Positions 42,757-55,043 of a stretch of 64,000 nucleotides of DNA are shown here, piece by piece; the first letter of the stretch is position 1; each line of letters starts with the position of its first letter. A program made the translations under genes and the position numbers. Below the pieces are notes generated by a model. It was not told where the DNA came from, did no database searches, and worked only from the letters and a program-made list of their open reading frames with translations. Location of the stretch: assembly GCA_015501595.1 (NCBI GenBank), contig JADNRX010000230.1:1-64000 (forward strand), in the 5' to 3' direction. This DNA comes from Hymenopellis radicata (lineage: Eukaryota > Basidiomycota > Agaricomycetes > Agaricales > Physalacriaceae).

Positions 42757-43970
42757 TTACTCCATGCTGCCAACAGCCTCTACGATGCCCTTGGCTTTCA
42801 ATGCGGCCTGGGTACGCTCAACTTCGTCTTGAACGCGCTCGATGGACGCGAAGTACTTGACGGTCTTCACATGGAGTTCTAGGAAAAAATGGTCAGTCGA
42901 CTTGAGCAATGCGAGGAATGGTAAACAATAACCTGAAGTAGCGTCTTCATCGACGACGATGAGAGCCCACGGGTGGAGCTGCAGAGCAGACAGAGTCCAA
43001 AGGTGGTTGACGCCCTCCTCTAGAAAGACATCAGCAGCTGCTAATCGTGTCAGATAACCAGACGCACCAATTGCCTTGCTCAATGCCAAAGCCTTTCGAA
43101 GGCCTGTGACGACAACAACGACCTCTCGGCTGTCCAAGACGGTAGCTACTCCGACCGTCAAAGCCATCCGCGGTACAGCCGAGATATCGTTGTTAAAGAA
43201 CCGAGCGTTCGCTTGGATAGTATCGTAAGCCAGAGTCTTGATGCGGGTTCTCGAGGCGAGAGATGAGCCAGGTTCCTAAAGGTCAAGTGTTGGCACCGAG
43301 TATAGACATGGGGAAGGGTTCGTACATTGAAAGCAATGTGACCGTCCTCGCCGATGCCTCCAAGGAAAAGTTCGATGCCGCCATACGACTTGATCTTTTC
43401 CTCATAGGACTTGCATTCAGCGATAAGGTCCACAGCATTTCCATCTAGGATGTTAACCTGGGAAGGAGGTATATCGACTAAAAAGGACGTCAGATATCAG
43501 TGGCAAGGGATCTCGAGGGCCCACGTACTATGCGAGAAGAACTCGCGGAACATGAACGTGTGGTAGGACTCGGAGTGATCGCGGGGCAGGCCCACGTACT
43601 CGTCCATGTTGAACGTGACCACATTTTTGAATCTGGGCTTTTCGGTTAATGATCGAGAGCAAGACAAGGCAAGATCCGTGACGCACGAGAGCTTTCCGGC
43701 TTTGACGAGCTGGATGAGAGCCTTGTAGGTGGGGATGGGCGACGATCCAGTAGGCAATCCCAAGACAAACGGCTTTTCGGGAGTGGGTGCAAAGTCGTTG
43801 ATCCTATCGACGCGTCAGAAACACAGCAGTAGGGGTCAGCGCTGGTACCCACCGCTTGTAAATGTAGTTGGCAATGTAGTCGCCAACGGCAAGAGGATCA
43901 TCACGAATAATCAGACCTGAAGAACTTTGTTAGCTAGCACAAAGGGGGAGAATTGAGCAGACATACGCAT
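42757..43970 (-). CDS. glucosamine-6-phosphate deaminase (NagB type)
   Basis: The enzyme converts glucosamine-6-phosphate to fructose-6-phosphate and ammonia in chitin and amino-sugar breakdown. A first exon of only four bases (ATG C) is followed by a GTATGT..TTCAG intron; the join gives [20 protein letters not shown]. Motifs follow in order: [39 protein letters not shown] (catalytic Asp), [20 protein letters not shown] and [19 protein letters not shown]. The C-terminus is [11 protein letters not shown]. Short introns between these blocks all close in phase. The gene is divergent from the IMPACT-family gene, with about 300 bp shared promoter. Confidence 0.95.
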
Positions 43971-44271
43971 TGCAGAGTGAAGAAAGGTAGAACCGTGTAA
44001 AATGCAGATGGTACACCCTTTTTATACAGTCGGCATGAGGCGCCGAAACCGTGAAATCGATTGGACCAGCATGGTCGCTCGCAGACCGAATGGTATTCTG
44101 ACACTCGGATCAAGCAGCAGGTCTCCTCCACCATGGAACGCGGCCGGAAATGGCGAAGTCAGTGCTTTCAAGGGGGCACGGTCGAGAGTGCTATTGGCTG
44201 GCGATAGTCTTATATGTAGGTCGGTGCCACAAGCCGGCCGGCCGGAAAACACCGCTTGTTTCCACTCTTCC

Positions 44272-44861
44272 ATGATAAGGCGCCTCGCGCTTTTACCTAC
44301 GCGAAGCCACCTCCCAACGCCCCACTATTCCACCATCGCTTCAGATTTCGAAGGTACACCGCCGCATCACACTTTCCAATTTACAAAAATTTACGGCCAG
44401 GGCCAGACGGATCATGGCCTCATGCCATTTATGCCTCGGAGCGCATTGTCGCTCACAAGTCGGTCTTCCTCGCACATGCTACCAGTCTCACAAATAGCAC
44501 CCTTCTACCTCAATTCATCGACCACTTGACGCGTCAGCCCCAGCTCAAACGTGCTACCCACTGCATGTATGCCTATCGCGTAAGAGTCGCGTCACAAGGA
44601 TCCGAGTCTGCCCAGTTCACCTTGGGTCAGCAAGACGGGGGTGAGAGCGGCAGCGGGGATCTCCTTGCACGGCTTCTTGCGCTGTCAGAGTGCGAAAACG
44701 TTGTGATTGTCGTATCTCGGTGGTACGGCGGGGTCAAGCTCGGATCAGAACGGTGGAGAAGGATATCAGAGGTGGCAAGGGACGCTTTGGCTCTGGGTGG
44801 GTTTTCAAGGAAGAGAGAGAAAGCAGAGAATCAGTCAAAGAAGAAGAAAAGGAAGAAGTGA
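44272..44861 (+). CDS. IMPACT/YIH1 (UPF0029) family protein
   Basis: The IMPACT N-terminal-type domain is complete: YASERIVAHKSVFLAHATSL, QLKRATHCMYAYRV, QDGGESGSGDLLARLLAL and VVIVVSRWYGGVKLGSERW. Yih1 itself binds Gcn1 through an RWD domain, but no RWD is present here, so this is a short YigZ-like member. The start MIRRLALLPTRSHLPTPHYS is basic and hydroxylated, like a mitochondrial presequence; targeting is inferred. A 47-nt intron (44354-44400, GTACAC..GCCAG) joins SDFEG to PDGSWPHAIYASE and is needed because the two parts are in different frames. The tail is very basic (KKKKRKK). Its exact role is unknown. Confidence 0.85.
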
Positions 44862-45196
44862 GATTGATTCATTACTTAATACCTGACGAAAAGGGAATGC
44901 CAAACGAGACTGAGAAGAAAGTGGACCGAAGGATTAGATGGGCCGAGAAGAAAACACCTATGAGCTTCAATAAGATGAAGAACCAAATGGCAACCAAAGG
45001 GATGAAGAAAACAGAACCAGACGCGGTGGACATGATAATCCCGCCGGAACTAAGCCGGACAGATGCACAACGATCATGCAATTGCAAAGGCGCGGCGCCT
45101 CAGACATCGTGTACGAGGCATGGGCCGGTGTCCTCGAAAACGAGAAGAAGAGATAAGGGAGTCCGGGGATTTAGTAAGGTAGAAAAAAGAGTTGAT

Positions 45197-46538
45197 TCAT
45201 GACTGGAATACGTGGCCTAAGGCGTTGAATAACTGCTGTCCGATCTCCCTGCCAAATGGCGTGTCGAGTTCTGGATGCCAGCACTCTTTACTGGCAATAA
45301 AAACACTGCTTTCGTAGGTAGAGGCAACGAGGGGCATGTAAACTATCCCATAGAATGGAAGGAGCCTTGGGAGCATGAAGTTGTGAATGTAAACTGTCAT
45401 CGTGTAAGTATCACCAAGAAAATGTTGAGTGAAAGCAAGTGTTACCTTGTGCATTGAAGTAAAGCGCCCACAAGTCGTCGTGTTTTCCAAGAATGGCTTG
45501 ATCTAGGTACGGCGTTGGTACGAGACAGGGCTCGGTCTGATACAAGCTGCTATGCCAGATCCAGCGTGCTTTCCTTCTTCCAATGTCGGCATCTGCATAT
45601 ACAGTCAAGAGTGTTCGTGCCAACGATGGGAGAAATTCAGCGAGAGTAACATGAAGCGCAGCGTTGATGACACGCGAAGCACGCTCTGAGGCGTCGGAAA
45701 TATATGCCGATGAGTGATTCGTATAGATCGCGTCCACAAAGGACCAGTTTCCTTGAGGAGATCCATCATACGTCCAGGCAGGCGCAGGCACCGGGCCCCG
45801 ACTCAGCACTACCACATCAGATTTCCGCGCCTGTGCCAGCCACGGCATCTGATGAATGCGGACACCGGTCAGGGGGTCGATTTGAGGAACAGAATAGCGG
45901 TCGTCGGCGCGGTCGGTAGATGTGAGTAAGGTCGAGGACATGATGTAACGCAAGATCGAGGAATTGGAAGAGCCGAGGTCTTCGTTTGAAGGGAGCTTTT
46001 GCGTGCGCTGGTTGCGAATATCTTCAAGCCTCTCTGACCCGTCGGACGTCGGGCGGCAGATGTGATGAAATGTGCAAAAGGCGGGGCCGCGACAGGAGTG
46101 GGATCTGTTTTCGATTGATGAGAGGGCGTCGAGCCAGAGGCGGTGGAGATGATATGTGGTTTCCGGTCCGACGAACAGGATTCTTTGTATGCTGTGTGAA
46201 GCACAGAGAGCGCGCAGAGAGAGGCTGGGGAGTGGTGTACATGGAAAGTCGAATGGAAAGTGTTTCCTGCGCACGTCCTTCGCGTTGACGCGTCCAACGG
46301 TCAAGTTTGCGGTACACAGCAAGGATTTTTGGACGAGACGGAGGGCGGTATGGTCTTCAAGGTGCGGCGGAAGGTATTGCGGCAGCTCCTTCGTCAAAGC
46401 AGTAGAAATATCCTGCAGTAACGTCTTCTTACTGGAAGAGGTACGCGTTTTTCGAAGCACCATGAAAAGACACTGGCAGAAAACGAGGAGATAGACGCAA
46501 AACCAGATTATGCTGCAATTTCTTCGGGAGCGGGCCAT
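45197..46538 (-). CDS. unrecognised type II membrane protein
   Basis: The chosen start MARSRRNCSIIWFCVYLLVF gives a signal anchor. An in-frame upstream start at 46640 (MTLSDLELEPRHQAFF) is also open. The lumenal part contains RILFVGPETTYHLHRLWLDA, Cys-rich CRGPAFCTFHHIC, SDVVVLSRGPVPAPAW and many N-glycosylation sites. One intron (GTAACA..GACAG, about 45417-45468) joins LWALYFNAQ to VYIHNFMLPRLLPFYGIVYM. The C-terminus has ECWHPELDTPFGREIGQQLF. The block order faintly resembles PC-esterase/TBL-type SGNH proteins (FVG start, late D/E-x-x-H-P), but the usual GDS serine is not evident, so I assign no function. Confidence 0.6.
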
Positions 46539-46854
46539 TCTGGTTAGTTTTTCAGCATCTATTTCCCCACCAAAAGGGTGGTGTATCTTACAGAAGAATG
46601 CTTGATGTCGCGGTTCGAGTTCAAGGTCAGATAGGGTCATGTGATGAGAGCTAATCGCCTTCAGCCGGCTTCCTTGCCGACCGATCTCCTCCCAACCCTG
46701 CTTTTTTCATCCACCAATCTTTATGAAATCGTTCCTTAATCATCCTTAATGTCGTTAGCCGCCCACATGTATCTCAGGCAAATCTCAGGTCCTGTTCCCC
46801 CCTGGTTCCCCTGGCCCATTCGCGCTTGTTTCCAACCACCACAGTCACCCATAG

Positions 46855-49106
46855 ATGTGGCGACACACTCTTTTAATCGGTCTAGCGGCGGCCTTTGCCT
46901 CGGGCAAGCTCATCTTCTCGCCTGCAGACCTTTCGGAGACTGAGTACGACTTTATTGTCGTTGGTGGTACGTTTTTTACTGTGCCCGAACATTTAACTGT
47001 CTGTTGAACGGGGATGTAGCGGGAACTGCCGGCTGTGTGTTAGCAGCTCGTCTATCGGAGAATCCGGATGTCAAGGTGCTTGCTATTGAAGCGGGAGGAA
47101 GGTGCGACGCGATTTCGCGCCTGTGGTTCGCCATTCAACGGACGTTTGTAGCAATGAAGGTATCATTGCGACTATCGCGCCGTTTTTGGGTGTTTCCCTG
47201 GCCGGAACTTCTGTGGATTGGAACTACACGACTGTACCTTTGGAAGGATACGATAATCGGACACTTGGATTCACGAGAGGATTTGGACTTGGAGGAAGTA
47301 GTGTTGTCAGTGAGTAAACGTCCTTCACGCTATCAGCGTCAATAATATTAATAATCTCTTTTCGCCCAGATCTTTTAACATGGAATAAAGGCTCTATCGA
47401 CCTCTGGAACAGTTGGGCGGAGGTTACAAGTGACGACGGATGGTCCTGGAACAACATGGAGGAATTCTGGCTCAAGGTCGGGCGCGTCCAGGCTATCCTT
47501 TGGTGGAGACTAACCGGCCTCTCTGACAGACTAACACGCTAGTGGCGCCCGCGGATGGTCACGACACGACCGGTCAAGTTGACCCTGCTGTTCACGGCAC
47601 GAATGGCAATGTCCAGACAAGCGTGCCCGGCTTCCCAACTGAACTGGATCCTCTCGTCGTAAACGCGAGCTTGGAATTAGGCGGTCGTTTTTCCTACAGC
47701 GTCGACATAAACGGCGGTGTTGTGCTGGGCACCAGTTCGTCGGCTTTTGAGCTTTCTCAGGAGATGACTAAATTGTTCTTATAGGTTATATGCAGAGCTC
47801 CGTTGGAGGTGGTGAGCGCAGTAGTGCCGCCACGGCATATCTGTACCCTGTGCTGGACCGCGACAACTTGGACGTGCTTGTCAACACACGTGTGACCAAG
47901 TTGATTCAGACTGGCGGCCAGAAAGGCAAACCTGAGATTCGCGCTGTGCAATTGCAACAGACTAACGATGGTAAGCGCTCTCAACTATGCATCAATTTCT
48001 CTAATTATTGCTGTAGACACTCCCATTCAAGTTAAGGCTTCTAAGGAAGTTATCATGAGTGCAGGCGTCATCGCCACACCGCAGATTCTCATGCTTTCTG
48101 GTATTGGTCCTAGGCAGGATCTCAGCAAGCTTAGCATTGAATCTATCGTCGACCTGCCTGACGTGGGCCAGTATCTCGCCGACCATCCCGCTGTTGCCAG
48201 TTACTACCTCGTAAACTCGAACGATACCTTTGACTCTCTTCTACGGGATAGCAACCTTTTTGGGTTGGAGTTGGTCAAATGGAACACGACCAGACAGGGG
48301 CGATTCGTTAATTCGCCTGCGAACACTTATGCGTTCTTGCGCTTGCCGGATGATGCGGCTATCTATGAGACTTTCGATGATCCATCGTCGGGTCCGACGG
48401 CGGGGCATATGGAGATTATCTTTGTGGTATGGAGTTTGCTTGTTGACACGTCTCTTGCTAATGTGATGCATTCCTAGGATGGTTTCGCAGCCTTTGGACC
48501 ATTGGCTCAACCTGCGACTGGCTCGTTCTTGACCGTTCTGGCTGGTGTTGTGTCGCCCGTGTCTCGTAAGTCTGCTTTTCGACATCTGAGGTCCTTTGAA
48601 CTAAGTACTTTGTAGTCGGCTCCGTTACTCTCAACACAACCCATCCCTTCGCTGATCCTCTCATTGATCCAGCCTTCCTTACGAATGCATTCGATGAATA
48701 TACTATGGTGCAGGTTATGAAGGATACCGAGACCTTCTTGAGCGCGTCGTCTTGGGATGGGTTTATTATTGAGCCCTATGGTGACCTCGCGAATGCTTCG
48801 ACGGACGAGTTGAAGTTGCAGTTCTGCAGGACGTATGGATCGAATATCAACCATCCTGTTGGGACTGCACGCATGTCGCCGAAGAAGGCCAAGTGGGGTG
48901 TTGTCGATTCAGAGCTGTTTTTGAAGGGCGCGGACGGCGTGCGGATCGTCGATGCCTCTGTCTTCGTATGTATCCTTGCTGGCAAGATTGTCTTAAGTCT
49001 GACTTCCCTTCTATAGCCGTCAATTCCCGAATCGCATACACAAGCGCCGGTTTACATGGTAGCCGAGCGGGCTGCAGCGTTGATTAAGACCAAGTACTCT
49101 CTCTAA
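46855..49106 (+). CDS. GMC oxidoreductase, aryl-alcohol/glucose oxidase type (AA3)
   Basis: This is a secreted FAD enzyme that oxidises alcohols or sugars and makes H2O2 or reduces quinones. The signal peptide is MWRHTLLIGLAAAFASGK. The FAD loop DFIVVGAGTAGCVLAARLSE is completed across an intron, then VLAIEAGG. GMC signature 1 lies in TRGFGLGGSSVVNLLTW and signature 2 in SAGVIATPQILMLSGIGP. The catalytic His is in SNINHPVGTARMSP, and the second (His/Asn position) is the His of PSIPESHTQAPVYMVAERAA. About ten short introns interrupt the gene. The C-terminus is IKTKYSL. Substrate cannot be fixed from sequence. The gene is divergent from the membrane-protein gene, with about 320 bp between starts. 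Confidence 0.92.
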
Positions 49107-49250
49107 ATTTTATGAGTTATCTATACCCATTGTTATTTCTATCTACGCTGCAAGTGTACAGTACTTTCCTTGCAATCCAGAACTGAGAATTCTACGTTCC
49201 TGGCACAATCTCCGTCGGCTCCGACGGGCCGGACGGAAGCAATACCCCAC

Positions 49251-52200
49251 ATGATGGAGGATCGCGAGGCATGGCAGAGTTGCCCTGCCTTGGCTCTTAC
49301 CATGACGGACTATGGCGGACACGACGCCCAGCGTCCAGCGAAGAGACTCAGCCTCGGTGAGAAGGAGACTCGGCAGCTGCTTGCAACCAGCATTCCCAAG
49401 AAAACACGTCGCCGAAGCGAACAGTTCAAATGGGTCATTGCCATGCTGTTATCTATCCTGATACTGGTCCATACAGCCTACAACAGCTTCAGGCCTACGC
49501 CTGTAAAGCCGTGTGGACTGACAGCGGAAACTCAGGAGTGGGATACTAACCAGGTCACTTTCGACAACTACAGCCTCATACTACGAGGCCAGCGCATATT
49601 CCTCCAGTGCGTATATTTGCGCTGCATATCCACCCCTCACCGACCTAGTCAGCTCTGGAGAATTCCACACTTTCCGTTTGCCAGTCGTCGACCTGTGGCC
49701 CGACATCTTGCAGAAATTCAAGGCGGCGGGGATGAACGCGGTCAGCTTGTACACGCACATGGGCATTATCAACCCGTCGCGCGGTGTGCAGGATTTTGAT
49801 GATTGGCGCGCGCTCAAGCCGTTTTATGAGGCATGTACGGCGGCTGGGATTTGGGTCGTCCTGCGTCCTGGTATGTTGCTTGAACAACGCGATTGATTAC
49901 GTTGTGCTTATGCCTATGCTAGGTCCGGTCAGTGAATTCTTCGTGTGGTCTATCGAGAAACACCTGACCCAGGGGTGAATACTAGTATATCAATGCCGAG
50001 ACAAGTGCGGGAGGTATCGCTCATTGGGCTACGTCTGAAGTTGCGGGTACGCTGCGAACGGAGGCTGCAGATTGGAGAGACGCGTGGAAGGGATACATTT
50101 TGGCCGTTATTGAGGAGTCGGTGCCATATCAGATCAATCAGGGTGGTCCTATTATCGGTTCGTCGCGTCTCCATAGAAGAAGACACCTTGCTCATCGGTT
50201 GATCGACAGCTATACAACTTGGTATGTGCCAAGTTATTACGCGCACGATTGCTCACCGATCGTCTTGTAGACAACGAGTACGAGCAATGGCTCGGGGGTG
50301 AATACTTTGAGGATCTGAAAGAGGTGTATCACCACTCTGATATCGTCGTTCCCTTGACATACAATGATCCCGCTCCGCGCAAGAACTTTATCAATGGCAC
50401 TGTGGGCTATCTTTCTCTGCATTTGATTTTACTAGAACCATTTGCTTTCTAGGGTGCTGTAGATTTGTATGGGTAAGTTTACCTAGCGAGCAACGGCAAC
50501 ATGGTACTGATCAGGCTCGACAGTCTTGACTCGTATCCTCAGAGATTTGACTGCTCCAACCCTTTTGTCTGGACGCCAATTGTGCTAACCTATCATCAAT
50601 ATCATATGGAGGTTAATCCATCTCAGCCGTGGTATATTCCTGGTGACTATATGCGTCGTTCTGCACCTTGTACCGAATTCAAAATTGTTTTTAGAATTCC
50701 AGGCTGGCGCATTCGATGCATGGGGGCCTGGTGCCCCAAGTACGTCGTTTCACCCTGAATAAAAATGGCATACGCTAACAGTGACTGCCAGGCTACCCTC
50801 CTTGCGCCGTGCTCACAGGCCCGGAGTTTATGTCGGTGTTCAATCTGCAGCTGTGGGCGAGTAACGCGAAACTGATCAACTACTATATGCTATACGGGTA
50901 AGCTGCTTTCCAGAGGTTGCTTCAGATGCTCACGAAACTCGCAGTGGCACGTCGTGGGGCGCTATTCCTTTTCCGTGAGTTCAGCATTTACGTTCTGATC
51001 ATCCATTCTAAATCATTTATAGGAGCGTGCGTCTTCTATCAGTCCATCATAGCGCCATTGAATGGAAGAACAGGTTTATACTTCGTATGACTATGGGGCC
51101 GCTGTAAGGACTTGAACGTCTTCTTTCCATACGCTGTGAGCCTAACTTGGTTTCATAGATTGACGAGCAACGTGTCTTGAACACTAAATACGACGAACTC
51201 AAACTGCAAGGCTTCTTCGTCCGAAGCACTCCCGATTTCTACAAGACAGATTGGGTTGGCGACACGTCGACGGGAGTTATCTCGACATCATCTCCTGACG
51301 TCTTCGTAACATTTTTGAGGAACCCGGACACGGAAGCAGGGTTCTACATTCTGCGCCACAATGATTCTTCCTCCACGTGGGTATTCTTCCTAGTTCTTTA
51401 GTGCTCTGGCTTAACTTTTCTTTAGTGTTGCAAAGACCTTTGAAATCTCCGTCGATACTAAGGAGGGTAAATTGGACCTACCACAGGTTGCGCCAGCAAT
51501 TACGTTAGGAGGACGGCAGTCGAAGCTCATCGTCACCAATTATGCATTTGGTTCGTCCAGAATGCTCTACTCGACCGCTCAAGTGTTCTTCGCTGGTGTT
51601 ATTGATGGAAGGGATGTGCTCTTCCTCTACGGGGACTCGTCTCAAGACCACGAAGCCTCGTTGCAGTTCACTGGAACACCCAACCCTCTGCACCTCCAGT
51701 CGGCTATGATTAACATCAAACCGGGCAAAAACAGCCTCATCTCATTCCTTCCTGGCATCCAAGGCTTAGTCACCGTGTACGACTCGGACACCCAGCTCGT
51801 GCTCTTTGCCGATCGCGATACCGCCACCACCTTCTGGTCTCCAGTGCTCGCTGCTCCTGCGGAAACAGAGTTTGCCAACTTTTGGAGCTTCGGTACGAAC
51901 GAGAGTATCCTCGTTGGCGGGCCGTACCTCGTGCGGACAGCGAGCATCACGGGCACGTCGTTGGCGCTTACTGGTGATCTGAAAGATGAGGTGCGGTTGA
52001 CTGTTATTGCGCCAAAGGGAGTTAAGCGCATCTCGTGGAATGGGTATGTTGTATCGGACTTGATGCCTTTGGAGGGTTCGGTTTATGTTGGATATGTTCG
52101 GCCTTCGTTGTCTTTGGGCGAGATCTCTGTGCCAAAGCTTGAAGGATGGAAGTATAAGGACAGTCTGCCTGAGATATCGTCGGAGTACGACGATTCTTCT

Positions 52201-53576
52201 TGGGTCGTTGCTAATCATACTAGGTCGAACATCCCTTGGAAGCCTTATTATGGTGATGGGCGAATCCTTTATGGATGCGACTACGGCTTGTGCGTCTCTT
52301 TATGTTCCTAGTTTTCATGTGGTTGAGCTGTTTGTTACAGCTGTGAAAACATCGTGTTGTGGCGAGGTCATTTTACGGCGACCGGAGAGGAAAAGAGCGT
52401 TAACCTTTCGATCAATGGTGGCGGAGGTGAGCTCCAGCTCATCTCGGCCTCTCTACATCGTACTGATGCGTTGCTTCTCAGCGTTCGCTGCTACCGTCTG
52501 GCTCAACGATGTGTTCTTGGATACGGCATATGGAAAGTACGTACATTCGCTTGACTATGGCTTATCAGTGGTACTGAAGAGAATCTACATAGCTGTTCGA
52601 ACAACCTCAACGTAATCGAAGAGACCGACGATGTGTTTGTTTTCCCCGACGGATCTCTGAATGTTGGTGGGGACAACGTGATTACCATTGTACAGGTTAG
52701 AAGTCTCTTTGTAACTCTTCAGCCTTTTGCTCATTCTGCTTCAGGATAACATGGGTCTGAACGAAACGCGGGGAAGTAAGTACCTCCTCGCATTCACATT
52801 CTACTCCAAGACGTAACCTCCTGTGCAGCCGAGCCCGATGTCTCTAAAGGCCCTCGAGGAGTTCGCGGTTTCCAATTGAGCGATGGGGATTTTGGTGAGT
52901 GGAAGGTGCAAGGAAAGCTGGGAGGATATACAAAGTGGGGTTTGACCTTGTTTCTTCCTGCTATGCACTCAAGGCGTCCCTGACAGCTTCCCCGACAAGA
53001 CTCGGAGCGTCTTTAACGAAGGAGGCCTTTACGGTGAACGCGCCGGCTGGCATCTACCGGGCTACGACATATCATCATGGCCATCTCGCGATCTCGTAGA
53101 AGGACTTCCAGACTCTGCAGCCGGCGTCGGCTTCTTTGTCACGACGTTCAAGTTGAACATACCGCAAGGCTACGATGTACCGATATCGTTCGTGTTCACA
53201 GAGCCTTTGGGGCAGCCCTACAGAGTGTACCTCTTTGTCAACGGGTGGATGATGGGCAAGCGGGTCGGAAATCTCGGGTTGGTGTATATTCACTCGCGGG
53301 CTTTGATATTCGTCCTCATGTTTCGTTAGTCCGCAGGCCAAGTTCCCTGTTCATGAAGGTATTTTGGATTATCGGGGAGAAAAGTACGTGTGTTGGTCTT
53401 TGAATAAATGACCGCTAAAACGAGAATATAGCACGGTCGCGGTGGCCCTTTGGGCGATGGAGGAGAATGTTCCGGTGCATCCTGATTTGGAGCTGGTCAT
53501 TGATGGGGTGTTTGATGGGGGTGTTGGGGAGATAGAAGTGAATAATCCGGCATATGTACCGCGAAGTGCATACTAG
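49251..53576 (+). CDS. GH35 beta-galactosidase, membrane-anchored
   Basis: This enzyme releases terminal beta-galactose from plant polysaccharides. The N-terminal 60-odd residues are cytosolic-type, followed by one span (WVIAMLLSILILVHTAYNSF). The catalytic domain runs from SLILRGQRIFLQ and SGEFHTFRLPVVDLW, with the acid/base Glu in AIQLDNEYEQWLGGEYF and the nucleophile Glu in PEFQAGAFDAWGPGA. Beta-rich GH35 domains follow (VLFLYGDSSQDHEASLQF, SISWNGYV-like stretches, VWLNDVFLDTAYG, FVFTEPLGQPYRVYLFVNGW). The frame change near 52430 is a normal intron (GTGAGC..CTCAG) joining NGGG to AFAATVWLNDVF. The end is YVPRSAY. Length is about 1,000 residues, usual for fungal GH35. A membrane anchor in place of a cleaved signal peptide is unusual. 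Confidence 0.9.
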
Positions 53577-54256
53577 CAGGCCGGAATGGGCAATCAGTTC
53601 TCTGTAGCGCCTTGCTTTTTGCGTATGTCTTGCAAGCAAGTTTTAGGTTTTCAACCAAAAAAACCATCGCCCTATAATCAGCTGCGCCAAACTACTCGGT
53701 CCAGATGCTTTTTGCAAGGGAAAACGAGAAAGTTGGACTTTGATTGCGCTTTGTTGCTGTTAATAGCACCACAGAAGCCACGGTAAATCAAGGTGAACAG
53801 GGGTGTCATGTTACTGCAGTGCGACGAGCGTTATGATACTGTACGGCTTGGCTTGAGGCGGCTCAGGCTTCAGCCCGGGCCATAGGCCGTTGGGAGGACT
53901 GGCTCACGCCGCGGCTGCTTTGGGCGGGCAATGGCGGGATGCGGCGGGGAGGTGCACAACGCGTCGGGACATCCTACAGCATGCTAAAGCTACCAAGGTG
54001 ACTCTTAAGGAGAAGATGTACTCATAGTCTCGCCTGGTTGAACTTCTGTGTGGCGTAACACTGAAGTGACGCCTCTGGTAAGCGCACCTGCCGTCCTGCA
54101 CTGCAGGCCGTGGCCTGCTGGCCGGCCCATGACCTTTTGAACCTCAAGCCAGGTCGTAAGCCCTCTGAGGCCGTCCCGGCCTGAATATTGAAGTCCGAGC
54201 CGGTACATCACTAGTGACTGTAAGCAACTATGGATGTACAGAAGTCTGTACCAGAA

Positions 54257-54283
54257 GAAACAGTGTGTCATCCTTGTGCAGGG
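54257..54283 (+). repeat. 27-bp direct repeat, copy 1
   Basis: It begins GAAACAG and ends GTGCAGGG. The copy at 55017 differs at one base. The pair flanks 733 bp that contain all the palindromes of this region, so it may mark element ends. Confidence 0.75.
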
Positions 54284-54368
54284 ACGCGTGTTCTGTAGAT
54301 CGCTGCAATTTTTGCCTGAGCGGGGGAGCCGTGCGCCACATCACGTGTTCAAAGCATGTGCCGGTATC

Positions 54369-54389
54369 GAAACCGTTACTAACGGTTTC
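54369..54389. repeat. 21-bp perfect palindrome around ACCGTTACTAACGGT
   Basis: Ten-base arms (GAAACCGTTA and its complement) flank a central C. Related TTANTAACCG blocks recur at 54544-54582 and 54861-54895. Confidence 0.8.
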
Positions 54390-54482
54390 AAAACCAGGGC
54401 CTCCTGGGGGGGTCGGTATCAATACCGTTACTAACACCCCCCGGAGGTTTACTGCGCCACCCTACCGGAGGTTTAAACTTTA

Positions 54483-54513
54483 CTGCGCCACCCTAGCAGC
54501 TAGGGTGGCGCAG
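54483..54513. repeat. hairpin CTGCGCCACCCTAG / CTAGGGTGGCGCAG
   Basis: Perfect 14-bp arms with a 3-nt spacer. Half-copies (ACTGCGCCACCCTA, ACTGCGCAACCCTAGC) occur at about 54450 and 54946, each following a TTANTAACAC-CCCC block. This suggests one repeated unit with diverged copies. Confidence 0.8.
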
Positions 54514-55016
54514 GATACCTATAATATCGCGCCGTTCCATATTTAACCGGTTATTAACGGTTATTAACCGGGTTAATAACACCCCTTCGAGAGGTAAGTT
54601 TTTGGGCAGTTATTAACCCATCACATGATGCAGTCATGTGAACAGGTGGGGCGGGGTGGGCGCGTTGGGGCGGGATCGGCGGGGAGAAGGGTGATTGCAG
54701 GCAAGATGGACTGGTAATGAGCCACTAGACTGAATACATACATCAGAAGATCAGTAAAACTTACATTAGCTCATTTTGCAGCCATTCAAGAGGTTTCTGA
54801 GGGCCCGAGAAGAAAATTTTGCTTGGGACCGGGAAAATACGCCACATTAAATCACGTGTGCGGTTATTAACTGTTACTAACCGTTAATAACACACCCCAA
54901 AATGGGGGTATATTCCGCCGAGGTTACTAACCGCCTCGGTGAATATACTGCGCAACCCTAGCTTCATCCCGGGCTCAAAATAAAATAAATATTGTGGTCC
55001 TGAGACCAGCCACTCT

Positions 55017-55043
55017 GAAACAGCGTGTCATCCTTGTGCAGGG
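55017..55043 (+). repeat. 27-bp direct repeat, copy 2
   Basis: Matches 54257-54283 with a single T/C difference. See copy 1. Confidence 0.75.

Noticed and set aside
44690..45202. 170-codon plus-strand ORF
   Set aside because: It overlaps the IMPACT gene in another frame and continues in purine-rich intergenic DNA; the Lys/Glu bias comes from composition.
52420..52560. Frameshift in the GH35 gene
   Set aside because: A canonical GTGAGC..CTCAG intron restores the expected AFAATVWLNDVF sequence.
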